A DNA stretch of 64,000 nucleotides. Origin: Harmothoe impar. Taxonomy: Eukaryota > Annelida > Polychaeta > Phyllodocida > Polynoidae. The DNA lies in NCBI GenBank assembly GCA_947462335.1, contig OX381716.1, forward strand, positions 4,212,438 through 4,276,437. The letters are read 5' to 3'. Numbering within the stretch: the stretch's first letter is position 1; each line of letters starts with the position of its first letter. Positions 21,101-31,200 of this stretch are shown here, piece by piece. The position numbers and the translations under genes are program-made. The notes below the pieces were generated by a model, which saw only the letters and a program-made list of their open reading frames with translations, searched no databases and was not told where the DNA came from.

Positions 21101-23545
21101 GAAAACCTTGAACCCTTTGAAAGTGTGCCTCTAGGAGAAGATGACTCTGATGAAACACCTGAGATTCAAAAACTTCTGAGCACGAACATCAGTAAGCTTC
21201 GTCAGGAACGTAAAGATCTCTCCGCTTTGTATGATCAGTTAACAGTTTGTCAAAAGCAGGTCTATGATTACATAAGTCAGCATCATGACAAACAGATTCT
21301 GTCCTTCATAACAGGACCTGGAGGTACCGGAAAAAGTTTCCTGTTGCATACTCTGCAATCACACTTAGAACTATCGGCCAATATCGTTGAGGTCCTAGCA
21401 ACTTCTGGGAATGCAGCTCAGCTAATTGGGGGTCAAACTATCCACAGCTTTTTCAAGTTAGGGCCAGATTTAGACAGGCACTTTTCATATTGTGATATGA
21501 CTTGGTCAGCCATAGCTGCAACAGATGTCATCATAATTGATGAGATAAGCATGATGACTGGAGAAATGCTCGAAGTCTTTGATAACATCTGTTGTGAAAC
21601 AGCAGGAGAAGAAAGTGGGAGAAAACCATTTGGTGGGAAAACAGTTCTACTCTTTGGGGATTTGTACCAGCTCCCAGCAGTAGTTTCAGACAATTTCCGA
21701 AGGCAGATTTACCAAAGTCCTCTATGGTCAAAATTCAAACCATTTTTTCTTGATACAAACTGTCGCCAAAAAAATGACCCAACTTTTCAAGTGCTCCTCA
21801 ATAATATTCGGGAAGGGAAGCAAACCGATGGAGACATTGAAACTCTCAAAACTAGGGTATGTGGGGAAGGACATGAAATTACAGAACTGTGCATGAACCA
21901 TGACAGACAGTCATTCACACTATGTTCTCTACATGTCCTGAGAAAAGAGGTCAATGAAAACATTCAGGAAACAACATTATTAGATCAACAAATGCATCAT
22001 CTAGATGCTCGGGATTGTGATGCCTCAGGAAATCGTCTGTCAAATGACCATTCTAAAAATCTAGACAAAGAGAAGGGTATTATGCCAAGGCGAATTACGA
22101 TCCGTATAAATGCTAGAGTCATGATAACGAGAAACATAGATGTGGTTGGTGGTGTTGTCAATGGTACTGCAGGGATTGTGCGTAAAGTGCATGAAAATTT
22201 CCTTACAGTTGAGATGTTGGATGGAAGTCGCAAGATTAAAGTGCAAAAAGTTAAGCAAAAGACTACTCTACCTGGTACATGTTTGCCTGTGTATCGGGTA
22301 CAGTACCCAATCACATTGGCTTGGGCATGCACAGTGCATCGAATGCAAGGGTTAACAGTTGAAAAAGCCCACATGAAACTAGACAACAGTTTTTTTGCCC
22401 CAGGACAGGCATATGTTGCATTGAGTCGTGTTAAAAGTCTCAAGGACATCCACTTAACATCTTTCAATTCAATATGCTTTCGGAAGAACACTGTCATTAA
22501 TGACCTTATGGCCAATGCCAGAGAAACAGGCACATTGAAGGCTATCCTAAGGCCTATTTCTCAGCCCTGTGCCCAAAATGATGTGCTTCAGAAAGAAACT
22601 ACTAATGTAGTTAAGGAAGAACCTATGTGTTCTGCTCCAACACTACCTGAAAAAGTCAATCTCCAAAAGCGAAAAAGTCAGTCCCCAAAAGCTAAAGCAG
22701 CTGTAGAAGCAAAGAAAAAGAAAAATTTCTCTTCGCCCAATGAAATTGTAGAACGTGGTTCAGCTCAGGAAATTCGCCAGCAGACATTCCGTCTGCGCAC
22801 TGAGCTCAATTATAGTTTCTTTAATCCAGTAGTCCAAGCACAAAAAATCAGTGACTGTCTAGATAATTTTAGACCAATGTTCAGAAAATTTGAACACTTT
22901 GTTCAAAGATCCCCACTTTCAATTACATCTGAAACCAGTGAAATTTCTGCCAATGTGGGTTCCAAATTACATCCAGCAATGTTGTCTGAGTATTCTCCCA
23001 TCTTAACAACAGGAGATGGCAATTGCCTATGGAACTCTGTGTCAATTTGCATCTGCGGAGATGAATCCATAAGTCTCACTTTGCGATTCCTGACGGTTGC
23101 AATGATGTGGAAACATAGAGAGTACTTCCTTCAAAAAATCCTTAATGATACCATTAGAGATGGAGGTACATGCGAAGAGAGATATGATCAGTATCTTAGA
23201 GAAGCCAGAAATGATAGGGAATGGGGAAGTGAAATACATGTCCTTGCTTTATCGATAGCACTTCAAAGAGACATATTCTGCTTCTCAGTTTTTTCATCTG
23301 ACAAGGGCACTTGGTCTATTTCAAAGAAAGCTACCCCACAGATGTTAGCTACAGCATTTGAAAACAGAAGTAGAGGTACTGGACTACACTTACTGTACTG
23401 TACACCCACACATTTGAAAGGTCCAACCTACAATGCACTACCAATCTCTATTCATTATGATGCAACAGGTCTACACTATACAGCTATACTGCCCAATAGA
23501 CCTGATGCAGTTTTGTTTCGCCCATACACAAATCTGTTTACATGA
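18131..23545 (+). CDS. Helitron Rep-helicase with C-terminal OTU domain (1,804 aa)
   Basis: This is the replication initiator and helicase of a rolling-circle Helitron transposon, uninterrupted over 5.4 kb. In order it shows two ~105-residue-spaced Cys modules (C47xxC50..C95x3C99xxC102 and C153..C200x3C204xxC207). A Helitron-like N domain follows, with the HUH motif H618-I-H620 (RGALHIHGILW) and catalytic tyrosines Y740 and Y744 (YLVKYVSK). A PIF1-type helicase has Walker A GPGGTGKS 1062-1069, Walker B IIDEIS 1135-1140 and a late AYVALSRVKS motif. A basic linker of about 150 residues leads to an OTU cysteine-protease domain with DGNC1632 and H1782 (LHYTAI). All expected catalytic residues are present, so the protein may be active. 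The ATG follows directly on a splice acceptor (TTTTCTACAG|ATGG). It lies in the same orientation as, and inside the intron of, the NADAR-TatD gene. Confidence 0.95.
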   Translation: MAEHFKVPPLDVLRGLPFATLVKLPQDVSAPVDVEVPVGRPIPCANCCVCAKLLLEHQVKWMPNLREELWSAREVLQESNPTGIKTKTFPRKGLCVSICGICWVKVKSGKINEFSNTCVTSEDSNITIVQKYFDLVTDTIEDLKTVKPSAVCCLCARIMYPHEIHWVAKFDESSWRAKPIIPEGSPVTIETKVFEKKGLCVSTCSLCEIKIKKGYSYVNNFDFLDNFGHLPDCFKSLSSYAQFRKLSIANLFCSTYKNSGYSYLHARGDVSFSLNKPDTLKGMIGMLHDGNEVPLETSNSLLKKCLLWLKENNSLYKKFLSALETLHGYVQPKTSGSLFCGLPVRTPDMHIVDDGPIPAADLENQSGLIFPTNLPKLSKDEMDALRKAAVGKQVTKTDKTDSVNHPYAHIENVSCADPLLEAKIFPHLFPYGLGSWQQPDRERRSFTIGAYHRHRLLHADRRWANDRCYPFFAFDRNIKARLSYINGSLATNKDREKNLDAATVSKNYYQYGTVVNSTIPGSKAYWQKHYLDLVARVSVHGPGDIFFTVTLNESWEELKEILSQYKCKASVQHPVEPTVYFFERYNAVKHLIEGKNSVFGEVQHVWHRVESQNRGALHIHGILWLKDGTFIPDSIIAEMPRGEDKITKDLRVLVSKFQVHSCRPNRCLRTSKGKPMEKCKYGFPFSQRKSDGYEDGGVKYEYKRSEKEDSNVVPYNPLLLMAWRGHLNVQRITNTGLERYLVKYVSKDEPSFNVEVEKESAVSKYLQSRLIGAPEAVAMLLSYAMVDSDSKVIFLDTNLSDQRVRSLRPKHVVDADAGDSTDVFTDGLREHYVHRPKSAEFEDMTYPHYSCNYRLDKAQPKKKTVPVDMDGIFICQRSPMVPRYRFLTATDGEPFYFQHLLLHVSFRDERDLISVDNESKTYQEECYIRELFMVEDELDVSFHEMKKRNFDPRHISKVAKKMLSKDLASSDAISKKIADLEYGEAIPFEAENLEPFESVPLGEDDSDETPEIQKLLSTNISKLRQERKDLSALYDQLTVCQKQVYDYISQHHDKQILSFITGPGGTGKSFLLHTLQSHLELSANIVEVLATSGNAAQLIGGQTIHSFFKLGPDLDRHFSYCDMTWSAIAATDVIIIDEISMMTGEMLEVFDNICCETAGEESGRKPFGGKTVLLFGDLYQLPAVVSDNFRRQIYQSPLWSKFKPFFLDTNCRQKNDPTFQVLLNNIREGKQTDGDIETLKTRVCGEGHEITELCMNHDRQSFTLCSLHVLRKEVNENIQETTLLDQQMHHLDARDCDASGNRLSNDHSKNLDKEKGIMPRRITIRINARVMITRNIDVVGGVVNGTAGIVRKVHENFLTVEMLDGSRKIKVQKVKQKTTLPGTCLPVYRVQYPITLAWACTVHRMQGLTVEKAHMKLDNSFFAPGQAYVALSRVKSLKDIHLTSFNSICFRKNTVINDLMANARETGTLKAILRPISQPCAQNDVLQKETTNVVKEEPMCSAPTLPEKVNLQKRKSQSPKAKAAVEAKKKKNFSSPNEIVERGSAQEIRQQTFRLRTELNYSFFNPVVQAQKISDCLDNFRPMFRKFEHFVQRSPLSITSETSEISANVGSKLHPAMLSEYSPILTTGDGNCLWNSVSICICGDESISLTLRFLTVAMMWKHREYFLQKILNDTIRDGGTCEERYDQYLREARNDREWGSEIHVLALSIALQRDIFCFSVFSSDKGTWSISKKATPQMLATAFENRSRGTGLHLLYCTPTHLKGPTYNALPISIHYDATGLHYTAILPNRPDAVLFRPYTNLFT
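18131..23545 (+). mobile_element. Helitron (autonomous type), ends not found
   Basis: The Rep-helicase-OTU gene defines the element. The surrounding intron leaves only about 130 bp on the left and 259 bp on the right. In these I could not find a convincing 5'-TC end, a 3'-CTRR end, or a terminal hairpin. Either the ends are diverged, or the element is larger and includes neighbouring exons. The coordinates given are those of the gene, not of the element. Confidence 0.7.
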
Positions 23546-23804
23546 AGCAGCTGCGATTCACTGTGTTTATTTTCCTACCTGTATGTGTTTCATCTAGGTC
23601 AGCCAGCATCACCACCCTAATTTTTCGAGCTTGTAGAATATATTAGAATATATCACCCTCACTTGAATTCTCATCATGGATTTTGATGATTTATAAGCAT
23701 TATGTATGATATACTGAACTCAAATTTCTTTTTAATTCATATATTTCCGTAACTTTACAAATTAAACACCTTTCTATTTAATGTATCATTTCCACTTCCT
23801 ACAG
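23546..23804 (+). other. intron remainder between Helitron gene and TatD exon
   Basis: AT-rich sequence ends in a polypyrimidine tract and CAG (acceptor at 23801-23804). A short direct duplication of AGAATATATTAGAATATAT lies at about 23635-23655. No Helitron 3' terminus was identified. Confidence 0.5.
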
Positions 23805-24672
23805 GCGACAAGTTTCAAGTGCACTGCCGTGGACTGTGCAGTGATTACCTGTACACAGGGAAATGCCAGACGACGAACTGTCCGTCAGCAGAGATCCCAG
23901 CAAAGTACAAGTACTTTGACAGCCACTGCCACCTTGACATCCTGAGAGATTGGGTTAGGTTCGATATCGATCAGGTTCGAGGTCCACCAAACTACGGCGG
24001 TTGTGTGGCAAACTTTGTCTTCCCCAATAACCACCATCTGATAAATGAGTTGACCGGCCCCACCATACATCCTACTCTTGGAGTTCACCCATCAGCTGCT
24101 CATCTGCTTGATGCCAATTTGAAAGTGGAGTTGACAGCACGGGCATCGCTCCATGATGTTGTGGCTATTGGTGAGGCAGGACTTGACTCAAAGTGGAAAA
24201 CACAAGGAGTCAAGACACCTGTCCAAGTCAAGGCCTTTACTTCCAGGTCCAATTGGCTGCACGACTGGAAAAGCCTTTGGTTGTGCACTGCAGGGACTTT
24301 AGCACAGACTGTTTGGCTCTGTGTAAGCAGTACCTACCACACACCAGTAAAATCCATCTGCACTGCTTCACTGGTAACACCCAAGAAGCTGACCAGTGGA
24401 TGGGGTACTTTCCCAATCTGAGAATTGGAGTTACTGGTAAGGTGTTTCATGAAGAAGTTGTTCAGGACCTCGTCAAGTTTCTTCCTTTGGAGAAGTTGGT
24501 CCTGGAAACAGATGCCCCGTTTTTCCCACCACCTTCATCAGACTTTAGGTTTTCCTATCCCCAGTGTGCAGTAGCAATAGGACAGAAGGTGGCACTGTTG
24601 AAGAAGACTTCTCCCCGGAGAGTATTGAGCAGTACCACCAACAACACGCTGGTTCTTTACAATCTTATGTAA
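23805..24672 (+). CDS. TatD/TATDN2-like nuclease exon of the NADAR-TatD fusion (one frameshift)
   Basis: The exon starts after CTTCCTACAG at 23804 in phase 1, so it joins the NADAR exon as RTG|DKFQVHCRGL. A Cys-rich link (CSDYLYTGKCQTTNC) resembles a partial CCCH or knuckle motif. The TatD barrel follows with all metal ligands of the family: DSHCHLD, GEAGLD, VVHCRD, LHCFTG and ETDAPFF. Sequence style is closest to human TATDN2. TatD enzymes are Mg-dependent 3'-exonucleases or endonucleases, and TATDN2 acts on RNA or DNA:RNA structures. The frame shifts by one base near 24236-24243 (GCCTTTAC), between QVKAF and YFQVQ. One extra T would restore it, so this is either a sequencing or allelic indel or a disabling mutation. 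Everything downstream is intact to the TAA at 24670-24672. Confidence 0.85.
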
Positions 24673-25128
24673 TATATTTTTGATCAGACTAAATACAACT
24701 GTTGGTCTTATCTCTTCCTATTTTGTTTCCTTCTGGCGTTTCCACCTTAAGAAATACAGGAAAATACATCAACCAAAAGTGAGAGAAAATTAAGTAATAT
24801 CTCATATAACCGTCACATGCAATTTTTGGCCTTCAGTATATCTTATAAGATAATATCAAATATAGACAGATCAACTAACCTTTTACCTCAATGAATTAAA
24901 AGTCGCCCCTGAGCACCCATTAGTACTAATTCGACTACATAAATTACGAACCATTACATAGCAAAAACTAAAATGTGAGTATTTTAAACTGATGCTACCT
25001 GAAGAGATGGACCAACAATTTTATTTGGTGTTAAATTTGCAAGCTGTAAAATGTAGGAAATCTGTAATTACCAATGCCACAGAGTTTATTTCGCACAATA
25101 TAATCATTGATGGAATTTTTTGGGATCA
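24673..25128. other. downstream non-coding stretch
   Basis: This follows the TatD stop. No canonical AATAAA is evident close to the stop, and no other feature was recognised. Confidence 0.4.
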
Positions 25129-25129
25129 G

Positions 25130-25960
25130 ATCCTAGGTTCCACCTCGACCACTGTTGGACTTAGTATGTTCGGCGTGGTGTGGTGATAGAGGGTTGTAGA
25201 GTTTGGGTTGGATTGTAGGTTCCACCTCGACCACAGTTGGACTTAGTATGTTCGGCTTGGTGTGGTGATAGAGGGTCGTAGGGTTTGGGTTAGATTGTAC
25301 ATAGGTTTCGCCTCGACCACTGTTGGACTTAGTATGTTCGGCGTGCTGTGGTGATAGAGGGTTGTAGAGTTTGGGTTAGATTGTAGGTTCCGCCTCGACC
25401 ACAGTTGGACTTAGTATGTTCGGCGTGGTGTGGTGATAGAGGGTTGTAGAGTTTGGGTTAGATTGTAGGTTCCGCCTCGACCACGGTTGGACTTAGTATG
25501 TTCGGCGTGGTGTGGTGATAGAGAGTTGTAGAGTTTGAGTTAGATTGTAGGTTCCGCCTCGACCACAGTTGGACTTAATATGTTCGGCTTGGTGTGGTGA
25601 TAGAGGGTTGTAGGGTTTGGGTTAGATTGTACATAGGTTTCACCTCGGCCACTGTTGGACTTAGTATGTTCGGCGTGGTGTGGTGATAGAGGGTTGTAGA
25701 GTTTGGGTTAGATTGTAGGTTCCGCCTCGACCACAGTTGGACTTAGTATGTTCGGCTTGGTGTGGTGATAGAGGGTTGTAGGGTTTGGGCTAGATTGTAC
25801 ATAGGTTTCGCCTCGACCACTGTTGGACTTAGTATGTTCGGCGTGGTGTGGTGATAGAAGGTTGTAGGGTTTGGGTTAGATTGTACATAGGATTCGCCTC
25901 GACCACTGTTGGACTTAGTTTGTTCGGCGTGGTGCGGTGATGAGGGTTGTAGGGCTTGGG
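25130..25960. repeat. 82/85-bp tandem array, 10 units of two alternating types
   Basis: Units contain CCTCGACCAC, GTTGGACTTAGTATGTTCGG and GTGGTGATAGAGGGTTGTAG, and start at about 25134, 25217, 25302, 25384, 25466, 25547, 25632, 25714, 25799 and 25884. Type A begins GTAGGTTCCGCC (82 bp). Type B begins ACATAGGTTTCGCC (85 bp). The order is A A B A A A B A B B, which suggests unequal exchange among mixed units. Confidence 0.95.
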
Positions 25961-28145
25961 TCTACCTTCACTGTACTGAGGAGGTGAGGTCATATCTAGT
26001 ATAACCAGATAATGGTGTGCCTAGCTATCTGGACCACTGTCAGGTTAGGGCTGCTTGGTGTATTGTTCTACTGACCAAGGTTTTCACACATTTTGGAATT
26101 ATCTATTCATCAAATAGTTTGTTTCTTTTTTTCTTACAACACATTTGATCCATTTCTGTATTCTCTTTGGTCAGAGATAGGTTTCTTGGATGTACTTTCT
26201 GTATGCAGGGTACATTACATTAAATACTTTTGCATGATGCAGGTAGTTGATCCAATCGGGAAATTATCTTACTAGCTGTGATATTTGGAAATATTACAAT
26301 TCAAGTAATTACCATCCCATTATTCCTTCAAAATCTAATTTAAGAATTGATAAGAAAAAAGCAAGCTTAGATGAAAAGTAATCGCAATGTAAACATTTTT
26401 CGATGTTATTATGTGTACTATATCAGTAAAAGGGAATCGTTAGAGGACATCTTCCATTTGCAGAATATCATAGTTCAGTGATTACCCTGGTAGTGTCATG
26501 ACATTGGTTTAGATATGCTAATTGTGGTTGAAATTTTATAACACAACTTAATCTGAGTGGACTTAATTTCCTGCATCATGCCAGTACATTTTTGTAATGG
26601 ATATTAAATATACCCTGCATACTATAGGACTCATACTTCGTGGCTTTTGTATGAGACCTTACATAGATTAAATTCTTAGATGAAAGGAAAAAGTTTAAGA
26701 TGCTATCTGAAATATATTGCCAGGTGTCCTTAAAGAGTATTAACAGAACATCAATCAAATTATTAGTCTCTTGAATTTTTGAAGAATACTTAAACCAATT
26801 TTGACAAAGTCTTTTACATTTTAGTCCCCCACCGTATTGTACTTAAAATGTTTGTAATTTTCAAATATCCCAATCTCATATTCAGATTATAAATATTAAC
26901 TGTATAATTGTAGCTTCTGAAAGTAATGCTGAAGTAGAAGACTCATTTAAATATGCATTCAATAATTCCACATAATATATGTTTATCTTCTACATAAGGT
27001 CTATATATGACATTTATAACTGGAATCGACAGAAGCCACTTATAGCCGTAATAGACTAAATTAAACAGGTATACTGGCAATATGTTTCAGGGTGCTGACT
27101 ATTGATTGTTTCTTATGTTAAAAAGCCACAAGCAGTGTTGATGTATATTTAATTTAATCAGTTGAGTATAGGAGCATGAGTACTGCTTAAGGTCTGTTCT
27201 CTGATAATCTATTTTGTAACTGAAAGGTTGACTGTGTAAGTAGCAGGATAGCATTTGCATACTTATAAACATGAAACTAACTACAATCATTACCAAAAAT
27301 ATAACTTTATTCCAAAAAATAAGTGTCATAGGACAGACTGCTAGGGCCCGATTGTCCAATCGGATGATTGAATCCTCCAATAAAAGGGGAGGACTTGCTT
27401 CCAGTTGTTAAAGTAAAATGCCAAGTTATTCATAACACTTTTAAACATCATGCATCTTTCCACAGCTAAAATCTGCCTGTAATATGAACAAGGATGACAT
27501 GAACACCAAGACAGATCCATGCTACTGCAGTTACTGAAGGATGGCCGTAGTTGATCCAAGCTGTTGCAGTCATCAAGTCTTGCCTTCCAAGTATTCAACC
27601 CAACTTAGTGATTTGTGAGTACCAGCTTTTCAGTTTCTCACTTAACAGTGAACCTTGCCATGCCAGCTGCCCACGCCATGAAAGGACTGCCACACCCCTC
27701 TATCCAGGTGCTGAAGGATGACCCAACCGCATCAAAGGCATTGCAGTCCTCATCATTAAAGCCAACTTAATTATTTGTGAGTACCCGCCTTCATATTTCT
27801 CAGTGAAAATTACCCCCCTCCGCGCTCCAGTCACCGAAGGCGCTGGTATTCATTTAAAAATGGCAAGATCACTAATATGTATGTTTGTCACAAATGCTAT
27901 ACTGCAAATGGTGCCATAGATTGTTAACTAGCAGTCCAATCCTCTTGTAATTCGAAACACATACTACCCATGACATGTCAACATCAATACCATTATACAA
28001 TTTTTTGGAAATTGGCTTTATTTTTTTTAAGCTTACCAGTATGCTATATGGGATTTGTATAGAAACATAACTATGATTTAATTTTGCCACTGCACCATCC
28101 ATAGGATTGCTTAGCTCTCTTTATATGGTTGTAATAATTATTTTT
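25961..28145. other. non-coding, AT-rich stretch
   Basis: Nothing protein-like is present. A diverged ~165-bp duplication lies at 27530-27650 and 27700-27810, sharing CTGAAGGATG, TTGCAGTC, GCCAACTTA and ATTTGTGAGTACC. No other structure was recognised. Confidence 0.4.
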
Positions 28146-28148
28146 AAC

Positions 28149-28278
28149 TTCAGTGTGAGGGGCGGGACGAACATTTTTTTTCAATAATAATATGTTTTTT
28201 GAACCTAATATTTTCTATTAAATGCTACAAAAGTAATAATTTTTATTAAGTTTTGTTCGTCCCGGGGACCACAGTGAA
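28149..28278. mobile_element. 130-bp fold-back, MITE-like element
   Basis: Imperfect 27-bp inverted ends begin CTTCAGTGTG on the left and CACAGTGAAG on the right. Inside them CGGGACGAACA (28163-28173) pairs exactly with TGTTCGTCCCG (28254-28264). The middle is an A/T-rich loop. No clear target duplication was seen, so transposon origin is likely but unproven. Confidence 0.5.
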
Positions 28279-28279
28279 G

Positions 28280-31200
28280 CCTGATGTGTATCCTAATCAA
28301 TGGTGCTGGTATATTTCATGTGCAATGTATGGTGCAATGGAAAATACAGTTTATATGACAGAGAGTCAAATCAGCAGCAGGAAAACAGGTGACAAAACCT
28401 GTAATTTGACCCAAAGTGACCCATAGTGACCCATTTGCACATGTATAGCAAGTACAACCTACTTAATACCAATGATATTTCAAACTAGCAGATCCATAAC
28501 TTTCTATTGAGGGGTTTGAGATTTCTGTGCATTAATTTTCCTTGTCTCTGGAGGCTTGTAAAGATTGACATTTTTCCTCTGAGGATCTGCGATTTCGCAG
28601 CTATGACTCGCTTATGCGGGGTACCTAATTTAAGGTCTTAATAAAAGGTTTTCTTGGCACTGCTGATGTTCATCATGAGGATAAATATACCTCATGCCTG
28701 TTAGCCACAAAACTGTCCCTAAAGGGTTTTCTAAGAAACCTGCTACATTAGGTTGTCCTCAAAGGGTCAACTCTGAGAGCTGCAAGTCTAGACGGCCTCA
28801 GCTAAGGGCCATAAAGGGCCTCCAGGACTCCCTTAATGACCTCAGCACCAAAAGGGCATCATCCCGCAGCCAAGTTCTACTACCTTTGCCCCTGGGAGTG
28901 TTCTTCTATTGAACTACGGCTGCGATAATCAATAGCGACCGTGCTAGTGGTGAAGTGGCAAAAACAAGGAGAGGAAAAACTGTATGGCCAGGATTTCTTA
29001 TCACTAACTTGCCAATTGCATCAACAATCAATCCAAAATATCCTAAGGGTACTTTTAATGTGGGGCGTGGTGAAGGTTGTCATAGGCTTAGTTTGTTCAG
29101 AGGTAAGGCAAAAAGTAAAGCTGGCCAAATGCATTTCCATTGTTTTTATTAGTACTTCCATTGGTATTGAGTGGCTGTTTTACTAAGAACTCACTGCTGA
29201 ATTGATATGAGTGTGCAACCAGGACCCTCTTAGCTAGCTTTAGAGCACTTAATCTTTGTTTAAGCAAGTACACATATCGAATTTCTGTGTGCAAAGATAT
29301 TTTTGTGAGGTGACACATACTCCAATAGGGAGGTGGTTGAGAACAGCCTATCCATCACTCCTCTTACATTGCAGTCTTCACAGGGATGCTACAAGGAGGT
29401 TGTAAAGAACACAGCCTATCCATCACTCCTCTTAAACAGCGATGCTATGTACAGGGACTGGATTATTCATTAACCCATTGAGGATGACATGATGCCTTAA
29501 TGCATCATGCCCTTGGTCATAATGATATATGAGTGCAGCCCTGGCAAGTAACCCACCAGTTCTGCATTTAAGCATCATGCTGTTAGAGGTGTGAGAGCTG
29601 ACATGAAGTGACAGACCCAGAGTTGGTTGTTTAATGCAGGTCTGTTGTCACAGTCTTATGCTGTATACACTGGGTGTATGTGACATGATATGACACACCC
29701 TGAGTGGGTTGTATGATGCAGGTCTGTTGTTATAGCCCTATGCCTTATACACTGGGTGTATGTGAGGTGTCTATACAGTGTGATCGTGGATGTCAACTGT
29801 CGGAGGCTGAGGGACAATAATGCAGAAATGACAGCTTGCATTATTCAGAGGTGCTCTCCATGCTCACAGCTGAACATAACAGTAGGTGCCAGAACGGAGT
29901 GCCTTAATGTCTCTGACTTTGGACATGTCTGTATACATCTCACCCTGGTAGCTGTAAGGTGTCTATACATGGTGGATGTCAGATGTCAGAGGTCGAGGTA
30001 CAATAATGCAGAAACAGCAGTCTATATACGGCTTGCATTATTCAGAACTGTTATTCAGAGCTACAGTCCATGTCCAGTGACAGTGGCAGCTGAGTGCTAG
30101 GTAGAGGGATTCTATGTGGCAGGTTGGATAATGCAGACATAGTCAATGTGTATGTGCTGGATGCTGGGCAAAGAGGCTGATGTAGGAACAAAAAACCTTG
30201 ACAAGGGCTGCCTCAGACACTATTGACATCACCTTTGGATTCACATTGTATGGTTTTTAATTCATAATCAATCTACAATCCACATCCACAATCTAACTAT
30301 CTTATAATGAGCTAGATTGTATTGCCTCAGAAGTAGTACCACACATAGTTAAATTAAGACAAATAAGACAATTGAGGAAAAATTTGACAATCATAATCTT
30401 CAAAAAATCCTACAGCAATATTGAAAGAAACAAAGATTATGATGGTGTGGATTTTGTATTGCATAAAAGCCAGATACACCAGTGACCTTAAAGGGACGGT
30501 CATCCTGCCGTAGATCCAAACCTCTAGGCCAGCCTTGTTAAGTTTATATAACACCTAAGTTATATTCAGAATCCCCCAAACAGAAACCTCAAACATGCAG
30601 GCATATCCTAGCCCTGTGAGCCTGTATTCCCCAGCACCAGTACCCCATGAATAAAGGATCAGGCAACCAGCAAATGGTTTGCTGGTTGTTCCCTCCCAGC
30701 AATGCTCTGGCCTAGATAAGTTGCACTGGTGTTACCAGCAGTTGCACTCTGCCAGTGGTATAGTATTGAGTAGTAGTGATACCCATCAGTGTACTGACTG
30801 CCACCAGTGTGCCCACAGAAAACGGTATACTCCCCCTTAAATAGGCCACATGCTATTATTTTGGGTAAAAGAAGAACATCTATACACAATGGTACCATTA
30901 CACAATGTCTATACCTAGAAGCCAATGTGTAATCATCAAATCTAATAGGGTGCTATAGTTTCATTATGCTTTTATAGACTATTTAATTCCAAGGAAAGCC
31001 TGATTCATGGTCCCCCTACTGAAGTCACTTGGCCAGGACAGCATGATTACCTGGTCCCACTGCTCACTGCACCCTTCACCCATACACTGTAAAAAATGTG
31101 AATATAATTTAAACACTTTCACCCAAACATGTTGATGGCAAGCTTTTTTCTAACTTTGTGTAGGGATATGGCCGTCAGTGAGGGGTGAGCTACAACAATG

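Noticed and set aside
18001..23804. Helitron ends (5'-TC, 3'-CTRR with hairpin) inside the intron
   Set aside because: Candidate CTAG-type strings exist but none is preceded by a convincing hairpin or bordered by A/T in a way I could defend.
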